This document shows, piece by piece, positions 35,001-46,900 of a stretch of DNA of 64,000 nt (its first letter is position 1; each line of letters opens with the position of its first letter). A program made the translations under genes and the position numbers. The stretch is from contig NC_081830.1 of NCBI RefSeq assembly GCF_030867095.1, positions 36,315,832 through 36,379,831 on the forward strand. The letters are read 5' to 3'. The notes under the pieces are model-generated. The model made no database searches, was not told the origin of the DNA, and saw nothing but the letters and a program-made list of their open reading frames with translations. This DNA is from Alligator mississippiensis (lineage: Eukaryota; Chordata; Crocodylia; Alligatoridae).

Positions 35001-35770
35001 GCCCCCCATGTAGCCTAACCCACAATCCTTCTACTTCCTCAACCTCGGATTCTGTCTTGATGAGGGTTGATGTGTATTGCTCACTGACATAAAGTGCAAC
35101 CCCCCCCCCCCCTTTCTTCCCTGACCTGTCCTTTCTATACAATCTATAGCCCTCAATATGTACCGCCCAGTCATGGGATGAATCCCACCAGGTCTCTGTT
35201 AGCCCCACTAACTAGCCCCATGTCCTTGGGTATGTATCCATCTTCCAATCTGCTCAGATGGCCTAGCCAGCGCAGTCATCTCTGTTTGAGTTGGGCTGTC
35301 ACACTTGGTAGATATGGTCTTTGAATAACCTCTGTGTTGGTAACTTTATCTTGCCATTTAATGTTGAGTATGTGGCATAAACTGTGCAGGTGGAAGCTGT
35401 TTAACCTTTTCTCTTGATGTGCATAAGTTGTCCATGTTTCTCCACCATACGTGAGTGCTGAGTACGCAAGCCTTATACACTAGCATTTTGGTCTTGATGG
35501 TAAGCTTTGAGTTGTTCCATATTCTTTTAGTTAATCTGCTGAAGGTGGTGGCAACCTTTCCAATGTGAACATTAAGTTCTTTATCCAGTGGTGGTCACTG
35601 TGGAGCCTAGGTAGCTGAACTTTTGAACTACTTCTATCTGGTTCCCATTCAAAGCGATTGGATCTTGTAGAACTCCCTGCCCTAACATAACTGTTTTCTT
35701 TATACTGATGGTTTTTATTCTTTATTGCAAGTGCATAATTCCACATGGGCACACACTGATTCCTGAGCCA
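32040..35770 (-). mobile_element. Old LINE of another clade, split by CR1 copy C
   Basis: Two segments (32040-32451 and 35225-35770) read continuously on the minus strand once the CR1 is removed. The frame shows MLVYKACVLSTLTYGGETW, then LRWLGHL and the PKDMLYG junction, then KLCYKDTCKRDMKAFGIDP and a cysteine/histidine-rich end (CHRLC, IGLFSHLSHC). This C-terminal RT/thumb and zinc-knuckle-like end is typical of non-LTR elements in an RTE/Proto-like group, not CR1. Only the 3' part is present. At least two stops are visible, so it is dead. Confidence 0.75.
32458..35218 (-). mobile_element. Young CR1 LINE (copy C), 5'-truncated, open ORF2
   Basis: An uninterrupted 885-codon frame spans 32551-35208 on the minus strand. 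It encodes most of the apurinic-type endonuclease (GDLNYPDICWE; GDSDHLIIEF with the SDH motif), the linker, and a complete reverse transcriptase with [25 protein letters not shown] and an intact FADD catalytic box. It ends in the CR1 terminal block and an ATAGATTC-type tail at 32458-32480. The endonuclease N-terminus seen in copy B (TNARSMGNKQ) is missing through 5' truncation, so the protein is incomplete. Compared with copy B it lacks 8 residues in frame (NGTLSCIS). A 6-bp target duplication (GACATG on the minus strand) is at 32452-32457 and 35219-35224. Confidence 0.92.
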
Positions 35771-36337
35771 GAACTGCCTGTCCTATCACAGCATCCCTTC
35801 CATAAACATATCCAGTGTTATTTTGAAGCGATTCAGGTTCTTTCTACTCCCCACTTGCTTCAAAGATTTATCTAAAACGTTAGTTCTCTGATCATTAGAC
35901 AACTCATTCCAGCTCTGGAATCAGAACTTGTGGTAGAGAGATGATGTCTTTTACTAATTTCTTATCTGAATTTATCTATAGCTAGTTTGCAGCCACTTGA
36001 TCTTGTACCAATGTTGTTTTTCGACATGAAGAACTGTTCCCCTTCCCTAAAATTCACTCCATGACTGTGCTTGTAAAGGATGATCATACAACCTCTCTAT
36101 TTCTTGTTTGTTACACTAAACAAGCCCAGTTCCTTTAATCTTTCATAAGAAAAGCTCCCTATTCTCTTAATCATCTGCGGCCCTTTTCTTGAGCCATTCC
36201 AGTTGCTTTTAGTCTTTGGAACTCTGCTGACCAGAATTGCATATAGTATTCTAAATGGAGTCTTGCCAGGGCCTTTAACCCCCCCATTTCTATTGGCTAT
36301 ACAGCATCGTATATACCTTATGATCTAAAGTTGCAGT

Positions 36338-36570
36338 GAGGGAAGTTTAGGTTAAATATCAGGAAAAACTTTTTCACTAGGAGGGTAGTAAAGCACTGGA
36401 AACAGGCTACCCAGAGAGGCTGTGGAATCACTATCCTTAGAGGTTTTTATGGTAGACAAATTCTTGGCTGGGATGATATGTTTGGGGGTGGTCCTGCTTT
36501 GAGCAAGGGGTTGGACTGGATGACCTCTTGAGGTCCCTTCCAACCCTAATTGTCTATGATTCTAGGATTG
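36338..36570 (+). repeat. CR1 3' end inserted in older CR1
   Basis: The + strand reads 'ggttaaatatcaggaaaaac', 'gaggctgtggaatcac' and 'ttgaggtcccttccaacc', ending in 'tctatgattcta'. This is a 5'-truncated CR1 3' end in the opposite orientation to its host repeat. Confidence 0.75.
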
Positions 36571-37332
36571 CATTAGTCTTTTTCACACCTATGTTGCAGT
36601 AGCAGTTCCTGATCACTCAACATTTGACCAATATGCCCAGGTCTTCCTCATCCTCCAGATATCTCTCTATCCCTAGAGTCCTTGCTATTTGTCTCTAAAT
36701 GTGTGACTTTGCACTGTTCAGATTAATTCAATTTCTAATATTCCAATCCACAAGATTATCTGATTTTTTTTTGTATTAATAATCCAATCCTTTATACAAC
36801 TGCAGTACACTCCAATTTAGAGTCATTCACAAATATCAAGAGGATGCTTCAAACTCCAGTACCACGGTCACTTACCAATTGGTCTTAAAACCAATTTCTG
36901 AGAGACAACCACTGATAACCACCTTGCAATCAGACCAGTCACCTTTTAACATATATCTGCTATAGTCTCTCTTTGAGATAGCTCCTTTATTTCATGATGT
37001 AATTCCCATCCTCCCATTTGGTCAATAATTTCCCATGAGACAGCATCAAAAGCTTTTCTTAGATCCATATAAATTAAGTCCACTGCAATAACCTTGTCTA
37101 AGGAAAGTCCTTTATTTTAACACAGAAGGATATTAAATAACCTGACATGGTTGTTCTTTGGCAAACCCTGTTGCATTCTGTCTTATTCTTCTTTTCCTTC
37201 CAGATCTATAATGATTATTTGCTTCAGTATGTATTCTAAGACCTTCCATACTATTGAAATTAAGCTAACAGGCCTGTACTTAGCTTGGTTACTCATTCTC
37301 CCTTTTTTAATTGGCAACTTCAATATTCTAAG

Positions 37333-37777
37333 GCAGCAGTGTGCAATGTCTTCACCTTGCAGGCCAGATGGATGGTGCCCAGTCCATCCATGGGCCAGAT
37401 CTGGCTGCTGGGCCCAATCCAGCTCTCAGGGTGGCTGCAGCAGAAGCCAGATCTGGCTATACAGAAAGAAGGGGCAGGGGGTAGCCCAGCCCCAGTCTGG
37501 CCATGTGGGATAAAGAGGCATGGCCTGGCCCCAGTCTGCTCATATGGGGAGAAGGGGCATAGCCTAGTCTCGATCCAGCTTTGTGGGAGGAGGAAGCATG
37601 GTCCACCCCTCATCTGGCTGCACAGAGTTTGGGAATGTGTCAGTGAGGGAGAGGCGGCAGTATTAATTGCCGCTGCTTCCTGCCACCAAATTTCCCAACC
37701 TGTGGCATGCTACATGGTCTGGGGGTCACAGCTCCACGGGCTGGATTTGGCCCTCAAGCTGGAAATTGAGCATCCCA
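37333..37777. mobile_element. Non-autonomous hAT element (445 bp) in old CR1
   Basis: It is flanked by ATTCTAAG (37325-37332) and ATTCTAGG (37778-37785), an 8-bp target duplication with one difference. The ends are imperfect inverted repeats (GCAGTGTGCAAT against the complement of ATTGAGCATCCC). The interior shares 'gggctggatttggccc' and 'aggccagatggatgg' type blocks with the element at 47833-48237, so both belong to one family. Confidence 0.7.
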
Positions 37778-37939
37778 ATTCTAGGGGAAAGAATATCTGG
37801 ACCTTGCCCCCAATTTTATGACAGCAAGCAGTCCCAGTATTATTTCCACCTCAAGTACAAGAATTTCTATTAATAATTTCCTCTGTATATTCTTAATGGC
37901 CTATTTGAAGTGCTTGCTCATTCATGCAGGTTTGTAGCA

Positions 37940-37993
37940 CTCCCCCCCCCACCACCACCCCCACCCCCACACACGCATACACACACACACATT
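37940..37993. repeat. C-rich and (CA)n simple repeat
   Basis: A run of C and CCA units passes into CACACACA repeats. Confidence 0.85.
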
Positions 37994-40370
37994 TTTTCTT
38001 TTATTTAGGATGCAAATTCCTGATTGCATTTATACTTTTTCCTTGAAATAATAGGTCCATGCCACTTCCACATCCAAGTCTCTTAGCTCTCAAATCCAAT
38101 CAACTGCTTTAACCTCTTTAATTGGTTGCCTATGGTTCCCAAAGTGAGTCTTTCAGAGGTCTCAGACCCTGGTTATAGACCTCTTTTTGTCCCTTCTGAA
38201 TTTAGGGGACTGTTAACACGCCTCCCAACACAAGCTCTTTAAGGTCCTTTTTCTTATTCCTTCCTAAGTGATTTTCACCTAAATAGATTCTATTTTGTCT
38301 ACACCATCACATCCCTAGTCTACCACCACAGGTCACGCAGGTCGATTCCCTCCTACACCCTCCACAAGCCCCACACCTACGCAGGATTCTGCTATCCATT
38401 CCCCTAAGACAGACACAGAGTTGCCTCAAGGGGTCCCAGCAGCTCCAGTCCTCAAGCCGAGAACAGGACAGGTCACCACCTCCTTCCCCCAAGACTATTG
38501 TCAATCTCCATTGCTGCAGTCAGGATATATTCCCAGACCCCCACCCCCACCCCTCGGCAGTACTGGGGTCTCTGCCTTACCCCCTCTTGGTATCCTCTCC
38601 TCTTCCCATCTCTCTCTGTCCCTTCCCCGCCCATTCTGGGCTCACCCTGTCTAGCCTGTATGCTCCTCCCCTGACCCTCCCTCTGATCTTTCCAGATATA
38701 ATTACCTCTAACTATAATCTGTTCCTCCTTCCTTGTCATGGCACAAAGCTTCCTGGTGGCACTTGCTTGTTCCTTAAGGACAGATGCATTATTACAGCCG
38801 GATGTCAACAAGAGCCACTGGTCTGATGGCATAACAAGGAGCCTGAGTCACCTCCTTGAACCCAAGGGAGAGCGGATTGATTCAGATGCTTTTGAAGCAC
38901 ATGGTGACATTGTAACAAATACCATTGATTCAAGCAGCCACCTGCTCCTTCCCATTGCCATCCTCCCCGGGCCTGCCTAACACCTCTGTCTGTGCAATCT
39001 CTTTCTGTCCATCCATCTGTCCTTCTGAGCTGACAGAACATATCCATCTGTCCTAAGCTCTGTCCAGCACTCCAAGCTCTGTCTTTCAGCTCCAATGGTC
39101 AAAGCAGTGAAGTACCATTCACTTCTGCCATTGTCTATAGAGCAAAGACCTGGCCAGTGACAACACTTAAACCCTTCCAAGACAACAATTCACCACACCA
39201 CCACCCCTGGGCCACTTTGCCCACCCTCCTGGGAATAGCAGAGGGGATGAAAGCCAGGCATGCGGATCTCCTGCCATGGGGGAGTAGGAGCTCCTGTTAT
39301 GAGGGGAAGGGGAAGCCTAGAGGAACCCAGAGCCCATGAGATGAGAAAAAGGCAACTTGGTATGAGAGAGGAGTACTGGGGCAAAAGTCCTGAGATTCAA
39401 GGGAGGCACACTGGTGGGGGAAGGAGAAATGGAGGCATAGGGGAAAGCAGGGAACAGGAGGACACAGAGTTGCTGGTTGTGGGGAAAGGTTGGGGAAACT
39501 GTAGGGAGCACCTGAATTAAAGGAGGGCAGCCAAAGGGGCAGAAAAGGGGGAATGAGGCCCCTCGGCTACATTAAGCGCACCTGAAGGAGACTATGCCAA
39601 GTGGTACCCCTAACAGTCCCTTTTTCTGTGCTACGTATCCATCTTTTTTCCCCCTCCCCCTACCCCACTCCCTGCCAACCAATCTCCTGGTGGGCTTCAC
39701 GTATCCATCCACCTGAGTATTGTTTATCCCTCCCTCCATCCCAGCTCTCTCCCATCTACCTATCCATCTCAGCACTGGAGGCCAAATTTAGTGCATTTGT
39801 TAAAATCAGGCTGGAATAAGATTTCTAGTGAACAGGAAGCTCTCAGAGCCAGGCAGCCTAGTCGATTTGATGCCCGGGTCAGTTTCACTGCTAATGGCAG
39901 CTGCAGAACTGACCCACTGTCAGTTCCAAGGGGCAGGGCCAGGGCCAGGGGCAGAGGTCCCCCAGGATCCCCCCTCCCCCAGCCTCCCAGGCCTGTGTAG
40001 AGTCAAGCCGGCACACCTGCCCCCAGCAAGGCTCCCTGCTAAATATAACGCGGCCAGGCTAAACACAGCACAGAGCTTGCTGGTGCAAGAGGTCCCGGGG
40101 GGAGACCCTGAACCCAGGAGCCAGGCACAGCCCCCACCTCAGCTGGGACCTTCCTTGGCTGGGACTCACAGGCCCCTGCCGGAGCTCAGCCCCGTGGCCC
40201 CAGCCGCCTAGCTCCCCCGATGTCCAGGGGTCACCTTGCCAGTCACCGGCGGCTGCCAGCCGGTGTCCATTGACACGGGTGGGTTCACAACAGCTGGATC
40301 CAGATGCCCGGTGGCTTCATTGGGGTCAGTGGCCCCGCACCCCTGGCGGGAAGGCGGGCTTGTGCCCCGC
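37994..40370. other. Intergenic DNA upstream of LPCAT4
   Basis: No exon or clear transposon is recognised. Composition becomes purine-rich near 39.3-39.6 kb and increasingly GC-rich toward the CpG island. This is the likely location of distal promoter elements, but nothing specific can be supported. Confidence 0.4.
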
Positions 40371-40930
40371 TTTCTAGGGGAGCTGCCGGCGCGGCGCGGC
40401 CCGGCGCAGGGGACAAGGCGGGGGCTGGTGGCGGGTGCGGCCCCAGGAAGGGCTGCGGCGGCGGCGGCGACGCATCCCCGGTCCTCGCCGCCCCGTGTCG
40501 CCGTGACGACGCGCCCAGAGCCCGCCCCGCCCGCGCCGTCTGCCCGCCCCGCGGCTCCCATCGCTCGGCGGCTCCGGCGGGGCCGCACTGCGGGGGGGCG
40601 ATGCCGGCGGGCGGGCGGGCGCGGGGGCGGCCCGCGGCTCCCAACCCCTTCGTGCACGACCTGCGGCTGAGCGGCGGGCAGCGCGCCCAGGTGAGCGCGG
40701 CCGGGCCGGGCCGGGCGGGGCTGCGGGGCGATGATGCTGAGCCCCTGGGCCCGGCGGGGGGGGGGGGGGGCGCTGGGACCTCCCGCGGCGGGCACGGCCC
40801 TGCCCGGCCCGGCGCGGCGCGGCGTGTGTGCGCTGCTCCCGCGCGGCGGGCGGCGGATGCCTCGGCCCGGGGGCGCAGGGAGGCTGGCGGAGGCGATGCC
40901 GGGAGCGCAGGGATGCTCGGCGCAGGCTGC
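40370..40930 (+). promoter_or_regulatory. LPCAT4: CpG island over LPCAT4 first exon
   Basis: About 560 bases of very GC-rich sequence with dense CpG, several GGGGCGG-type GC boxes and no TATA box near the first codon. This is a typical housekeeping-style promoter. It covers the start codon at 40601 and the first splice donor at 40691. A run of about 14 G at 40757-40770 lies just inside intron 1. Confidence 0.8.
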
Positions 40931-43900
40931 CACAAGGGCAAGGCGGCTGCCCCGCTTCCACCCAGGCCCAGGCCCAATCTCCCTCGGAGCCTGCCTGCAC
41001 CTTTGGAGCACCGAAAATCCCCTTGAAAAGCCCAGCCCCGCAGATGAAAGCGCCGCAAATGTACCCGCGGTGCCGGAAGCCAGTGGGCCATCTGACAGCG
41101 GCTGAGTTCTTCGAGGGCTTGCTTTGTGTCTGTGCCATCGTTATTCGTTTCCTTATTTTCTGGCCGCCACATAGGCGGTCCGTCTCTTTCTGCAGACCTG
41201 CCTGCCTGCCCTCACTTTGCTCCCAGCCGCTCCGTTTCCTTTCCTTCTCCCCGTAATCCCACGCTGTTGCCCCTTGCAGGCCCCCTCCATGCCTCCCCTG
41301 CGGTTCCCAGCCGCCGGGTGGAGCAGGACCCTGCTGCATTAGCAGTCTTCCTGCTCCAGGGTTACTACCGGTCAGTTCCTCCAGTCCCGTGGGGATCCCT
41401 GAGGGCGGCTGTAGGAGGACAGCACGCAGAGCAGCTACATTAACAGCCACTCACCCAGCCATGTTATGGCTGGGAGTTTGACCAAGGGGATTCGTGCACC
41501 ATGGATCCGGGGGTATGTTAGTCTAGATGAGAGCCCCTCAGTGTCATTGGTGGTTCACTGCCTCCTGGCCCAGGACATCACTATTATTAGCAGCAGCAAC
41601 CCCATACCAAATTTAGGGTTTTCATGTATGTTGGGTGGGATAGACAGCCAGGGCCTGCATGCTTGGCAAGGGCCCCACTCTCATTGCCATAACACAGGTG
41701 GCTACGCCAGAACCTGGGCTTTCCTGGTTAGTGCTCATTAGTCACAATATCTCACTGCTTCCATTGGGTTATAGCCAACCAGAAGCACCTCCTTCATGGG
41801 GAAAATGCTTCCAGGGGGCCTTGTGCTCAAGTCAACCAGAATCTCTGAACCGCTGCCACCCTCCCCAGGGGCTGCGGGAGCCCCTCTTCTCCCCTGCCCT
41901 GTCCCCGTCCAACTCAGGGGTTCTCTGCAACTCCACACCCCATCCCCCACATGCCAGAGGTGTGTACTTCTCATTTCCTCCTTTCACCAGCATCCCCTAT
42001 CCTGCAGATTTTCATGCTCATCTCCCCCACTTCTAAGGCTCCCCAGTGTGCCAGGGGCTCCGTGTTCCTTCTCCTCCTCTCTGCCAGGGGATCTGTGTTC
42101 CTGCATTCTTGTCTCCCCCGACTCCAGGGTTCCCCATTCTTCCCCATGCAAGAATTTCTTTGTGCCTTCATATCTTCCTTTCCCTGACCATTCTTTCCTC
42201 TCTTCTTCATGTCTGCCAGACAAGACATTTCGGGGGCCCTGCATGCTGAGCAGATGGCCAGAGCCAAGATGAGGGGCATCACACTACAAAGCATTGATTG
42301 GTGCCCAGGCTGGTCTGCTGTTCTATAGACAGTAGCAGAGGTGACCAAAGCTGTGATGTGAAGACTTCCATGTCCCCTGTTTTTCCCACTCTTGCTTTTC
42401 TGATTCCTCCTCTCTCCCCCCAGTTTGCTGGTTGTCTCAAATCTAACCTGAAGGCTTGGAATGGTGAATATGCATTCATTCACGTTACATCTATCTGAAT
42501 GACTTTAAGATAAGGATACGTCTCATAAGCATGGCTGATTTATTAGTAATTCTTTCTGGAAGTCTGTGCAACCTGGTATTAATGACATGAATTTTCATTT
42601 TCATGCTTGTATGAATTTTATCCCAAAAAAAAGGATCTTGATAGATTGGGGAGGGGATCAGAAAACAGCCCCAAGCATAATGAAGAGATGGGGAAGATGG
42701 GGGAATAGTATGCCTTAGAGTGAAAGCTACTGGGAGCTCATTCTGTTTCACTCACTAGGAACGGGTAAAGGTTATGTGGTCAGTCTGAAATTAGAGCGGG
42801 TCAGAAATTTTCTGATGAACCAAAGTATTACCAAAAAATGCTAATTCACTGAGCCCAAAAAGATGTGTGTGGAAACATTTGGATTTGTCAGACTCTCACC
42901 ACAACCAGTAAAGGATTCTTAAGGAAATGCATGTGTATTTCTGAAAATCTCTGTGGGCTGGGGTCCTGGAAGTGTATTATCCCCCACTTATAGCCAATGC
43001 GCAGGCAGGTCTGCCCCTTAGCTGGTGACCTCTGGAGCTCCCTGAAATTGACATTCCTGCAGCTGTACTTAGCCATGAAACTGATGAGAATATCAATTTC
43101 ACTGAGCAGTTGCTGAGCCTGGAGAGCTTCAGGTTCACTGAAAATCTGCATGGAAGAAAGAAATGTGAAGTTTGATTAGGGATTCTTCATTCAAGTAGTT
43201 AGTAGAACAGCGAAAGCCAGACAGCCACACGCTAGAAATAAGATGTGTGGGTTTAACAACAAAGATGACTGGTGTTTGGACCAATTCCCCAAGGTTGTTC
43301 TCCATCCATGGCAGTTTTTAAATGAAGATAGGCTGTTATTTCTCAAGGTGTACTCAGGTGGAGCATCTGCTGAGCTGTGATATATATAAGTCAAGCTCCT
43401 GTATCACCACCTGCACATTACAAGAAAGTGGTCGCTGGTGCATTTGAGGAGGGACCCAGTCATGTTGCTCTGAATTATCTCCATGCAGAGAACACTGACC
43501 GCATGAGGCCCCACAGAGGATTTAAGCTGAGGAATGCCTGGGTACCAGATCCTGACTGGAGGCTGGAGACCAGAGCTGGGCAGCTCAGCCTGGACAAGCA
43601 CAGCAGCAAAATTGAGGCATCCGGGAAGCTTTCAGCTCATGTTCAGAAGTGCTGTATGAAGTCAGGTGTCTCCAAGATTGGGCTGCAGCTGAATGAGGTG
43701 TCCTAGATCACAAATTTGGATTTAAACACCCTCAGTTCAGCCTAAATCACTTTAGGAACCTAAGTCCTATGCTGGATCTACATTGGATCTAGCTAAATCC
43801 AAGAAATCTTAGAGTACTGTATTCCCAAGGGGGAGTATGGCATGGGAGAGGGCTCCTGAACTTTACCCCTCTCCATGGCTTAGGTGCCTGCCTGCAGCCC

Positions 43901-46900
43901 TGAGTGAGGCATCTGAAAGCACTCACAACCCAGAGCCCAGAACCTGACCCCAAGGAGTTTCAAAGAGAAGGGCTCACCCTTTAATTCTTAAAAATTTCCT
44001 GAAGATGCTGGTGCCCGCCTTTCATATGAGGACTTAAAGCTAGGTTCTGTTTCGCCTTTGCACACCCAAGTGTGCTAATGTGGTTATGCAAGTGCCAGTT
44101 TTCAGCACATATGCACATTTTAGATTCCATGCCTGATGAGGAGGCTCAGGAGGCTGCACTAGAGCTGCATAAGTGCCCATGTGGAATAGAATACACATGT
44201 GCCAGATGAACAGCAGTTCAGTCCTGAACCTTAGTAAGGGGGAAAGCCATGAGTTATGAGTGCCTGGTGGTAGAGGAGGAGGCATATTCTCCCAAATTGT
44301 AACTCAGTTGTCTGCTGTATAGTCACTTGTCCAGGAAGCAGAAGATCCCAGTTCTAGCTTACCCTTATCCTGGTTTCTGTCCCTAAAGTCTTTTCTGTGC
44401 TTTGAATTTAGTTTTCATTGAAAAAAGGATAAATATCTGTGGGATAGTTTCTGCCCAATAGCCAGTCTCCTCCATCTCACTGACCTACATCCTCTCTTGG
44501 TTGCTTGCTTTTGCCTGGCTGCCCAAGGTGCTACTACCTTCAAGAGAAGAGCTAGAGTGTGTTCTGGGCAATGCCTAAATCACAGTCTGGTGGTTCAAAC
44601 ACTTTGCAGGAAAGCAGGACATACAAGGTCAGAGTTGCTCCAGGTAACATAAGCTTAGAACCCCAGCCTCCCAGACCTTAGGCAAGTGCCCTAAGCATTG
44701 AGTCTGCAAAGCCAGATACACTTTGTCCTAGGGTGCTGAAGGAACCAGCAGAAGGGAACTCAGATTGTCTATACATGTGCTCAGGGTTGGGGGTTGGACA
44801 TTTTAATTAGAGTGGTTCCTGGAAAGCTGCTGTAATTAAAACACTGCAGCATCACTTGTATTAAGCCCCCCATGCATTTAAAAATGGTTGTGGGATGCTT
44901 TAACTAAAGCTTATTCAACAAGCTTTAGTTAAAGCACCCCCACACAGACATTTTGAAATGGGGGGGGGGGGGTTAATACTTGTGATGCTGTGGCATTGCT
45001 AGAGCATTCCAATTAGAACAGGGAGCAGACTTGATTAATAGAGTCTGCTCCAACACAATCCAATTAGAACATGTCAGAGCATGTGTATAGGCAGCCTCAG
45101 AGTCCTTAACAATAATATGTGCCAAGTGGTAGGAGACAGGCAAGGCACCAGTGGTGTGAAAGAGGGCCAGCATAGTACACCTCTACAAAAGGTAAAGAGG
45201 GTCCAGGGAACTTGTAGTAAGCCTGGTGAGGGAAGGGCTCAGGCAGTCTGGCACTCCCTGTTACCTAGCCAAGGTCTGCTTTCTACTCTGGCTACCTGGT
45301 ATGCTCTCCCAGCTCATCTGCCATGCCTTGATGCTACAAGTTATGAGTCCAGGAAACTGTCCTTGATCAACCAGGTTGTTAGTCTGAAACCCCTTCTCCA
45401 TTCAGAAGGTCTCTGTTCCTCTCTCTCTCCTCCCTGAGCATGGTGATAGCCCCCAAAGAGGCTGTGGGCCTGACCATCACCCATCCAATAGGCTGTTTCT
45501 CTCAGTGGCCTCCTTCCATCCTTCCAGCCACTCCCATACCTCACAGCTTGTAAAACAGCAACAGAAATATAAACACCCAGCACAAATTAATTAACTTTAG
45601 TCTCAAACTTCCTGCAGAGCTTCTCCTACTCCCAGAGCTCCTTCTCTGAGCCTGGCACCAACCAATGGGTCTGGGCTTATATAAGGCCTCTAGTCTCTCC
45701 TCTTGCAGCCCCTGCCCTCCCTGTCTCCCATGTGGCTACTGGCCCTTTCTTACAGTTCTCAGTAGCGGAATCGTCAGGGCAGCTGTGGCCATTCTCCAAT
45801 TAGGGCCTGTGGATTAGTGCTGGGAGTCCTGCAGCTTCTTGGCTCTGCAGTCTGGCTGTACTCCCAGTACCTGGAGTAGGGGCAGCAGTTTTCTCCAGTA
45901 TCTGGGTTTCCAGCAGTTCCTATAGTGTCCAGGAGACTGTCTGGAGCTTCTAAAGGGCTCTGAAGCCTACTCCTGAATATGTGCTAAAAAAAGTCTTTTT
46001 AAGGCTGCCATACCACTTTCTCGCCCTCTACTTATCAGTTACAGGGTAGGGGTCCTGGTACAGAATTATAGACAACTTAGCCTGGCTTCAATACTGGGGA
46101 AGTTACTGGAACAAATTATTACCTGGTGCATATACCCTTCTCATAAGCAAATTGGACAAATGTGGGCTAGAAAGAATTACTACAAGGTGGACAGATAACT
46201 GGCTTTACAACCGCAAGTGAAGAGAAATTATAAATGGATCAGTTTGAAATGGCAGGAGGTCTTGAGTGGACTCCCACAGGGGTCTGGTGCTTTTCAATGT
46301 GTTTGTTAATGATGCCCGAATGGAGAGCTTCCTGAGCAAATTTGCAGGTGACATGAAACTGGGAAGTATTGCAAACACATAGGAGGACAGGAGTAGAATT
46401 GAGAATGATCTTGGTAGCTCATAAAGCTGGGCTGGAGCCAACAGGATGAAGTTCCATGTAGACAAATGCAAGGTGCTACACCTCAGGAAGAATAATCAAA
46501 AACACAAATACAGAATGGGAGGTAACTGCCTGGCCCAGTGGAAGCATTGCTGAGAAGGATCTTGAAGTTTTGATGGATCACAAACTCAACATGAGTCAGC
46601 AATGTGATGCAGCTGCAGAAAAAGCCAGTGCAGTTATGGACTGCATCAAAAGGAGTATTAGGCGTATTAAGGGGGAGGCATGATGGCAGTTTTTAAATGT
46701 CTGAAAGAAGAAGAAAAACATGTCCACCCTCATTGCAGAGGGCAAGACATGTAGCAACAGCTTGAAATTGCAGCAAAGTAGGTTTAGATTGGATATCAGG
46801 AGAACATCACTGTAAAAACAGTAAGGTAGTAGAATAGACTGCCGAAAGAAGCTGTGGAATCTTCTTCACTGAAGGGTTTCAAGGTTGGATACACATTGGT

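Larger units (their letters stand above)
35800..37980 (-). repeat. Old CR1, interrupted by a CR1 end and a hAT element
   Basis: Diverged minus-strand CR1 ORF2 sequence, with recognisable complements of RT-region blocks such as 'gcatcaaaagcttttcttagatc' (palm) and 'acaggcctgtacttagcttgg'. It resumes after each insertion. The high divergence makes it one of the oldest insertions here. Confidence 0.65.

Noticed and set aside
40208-41450. Long minus-strand open frames (267 to 358 codons) over the CpG island
   Set aside because: They are proline, arginine and alanine rich shadows of GC-rich sequence with few stop codons. They oppose the supported LPCAT4 first exon and show no domain.
43377-43706. 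109-codon + strand frame in LPCAT4 intron 1
   Set aside because: No domain and no sign of splicing to other exons. Considered chance.
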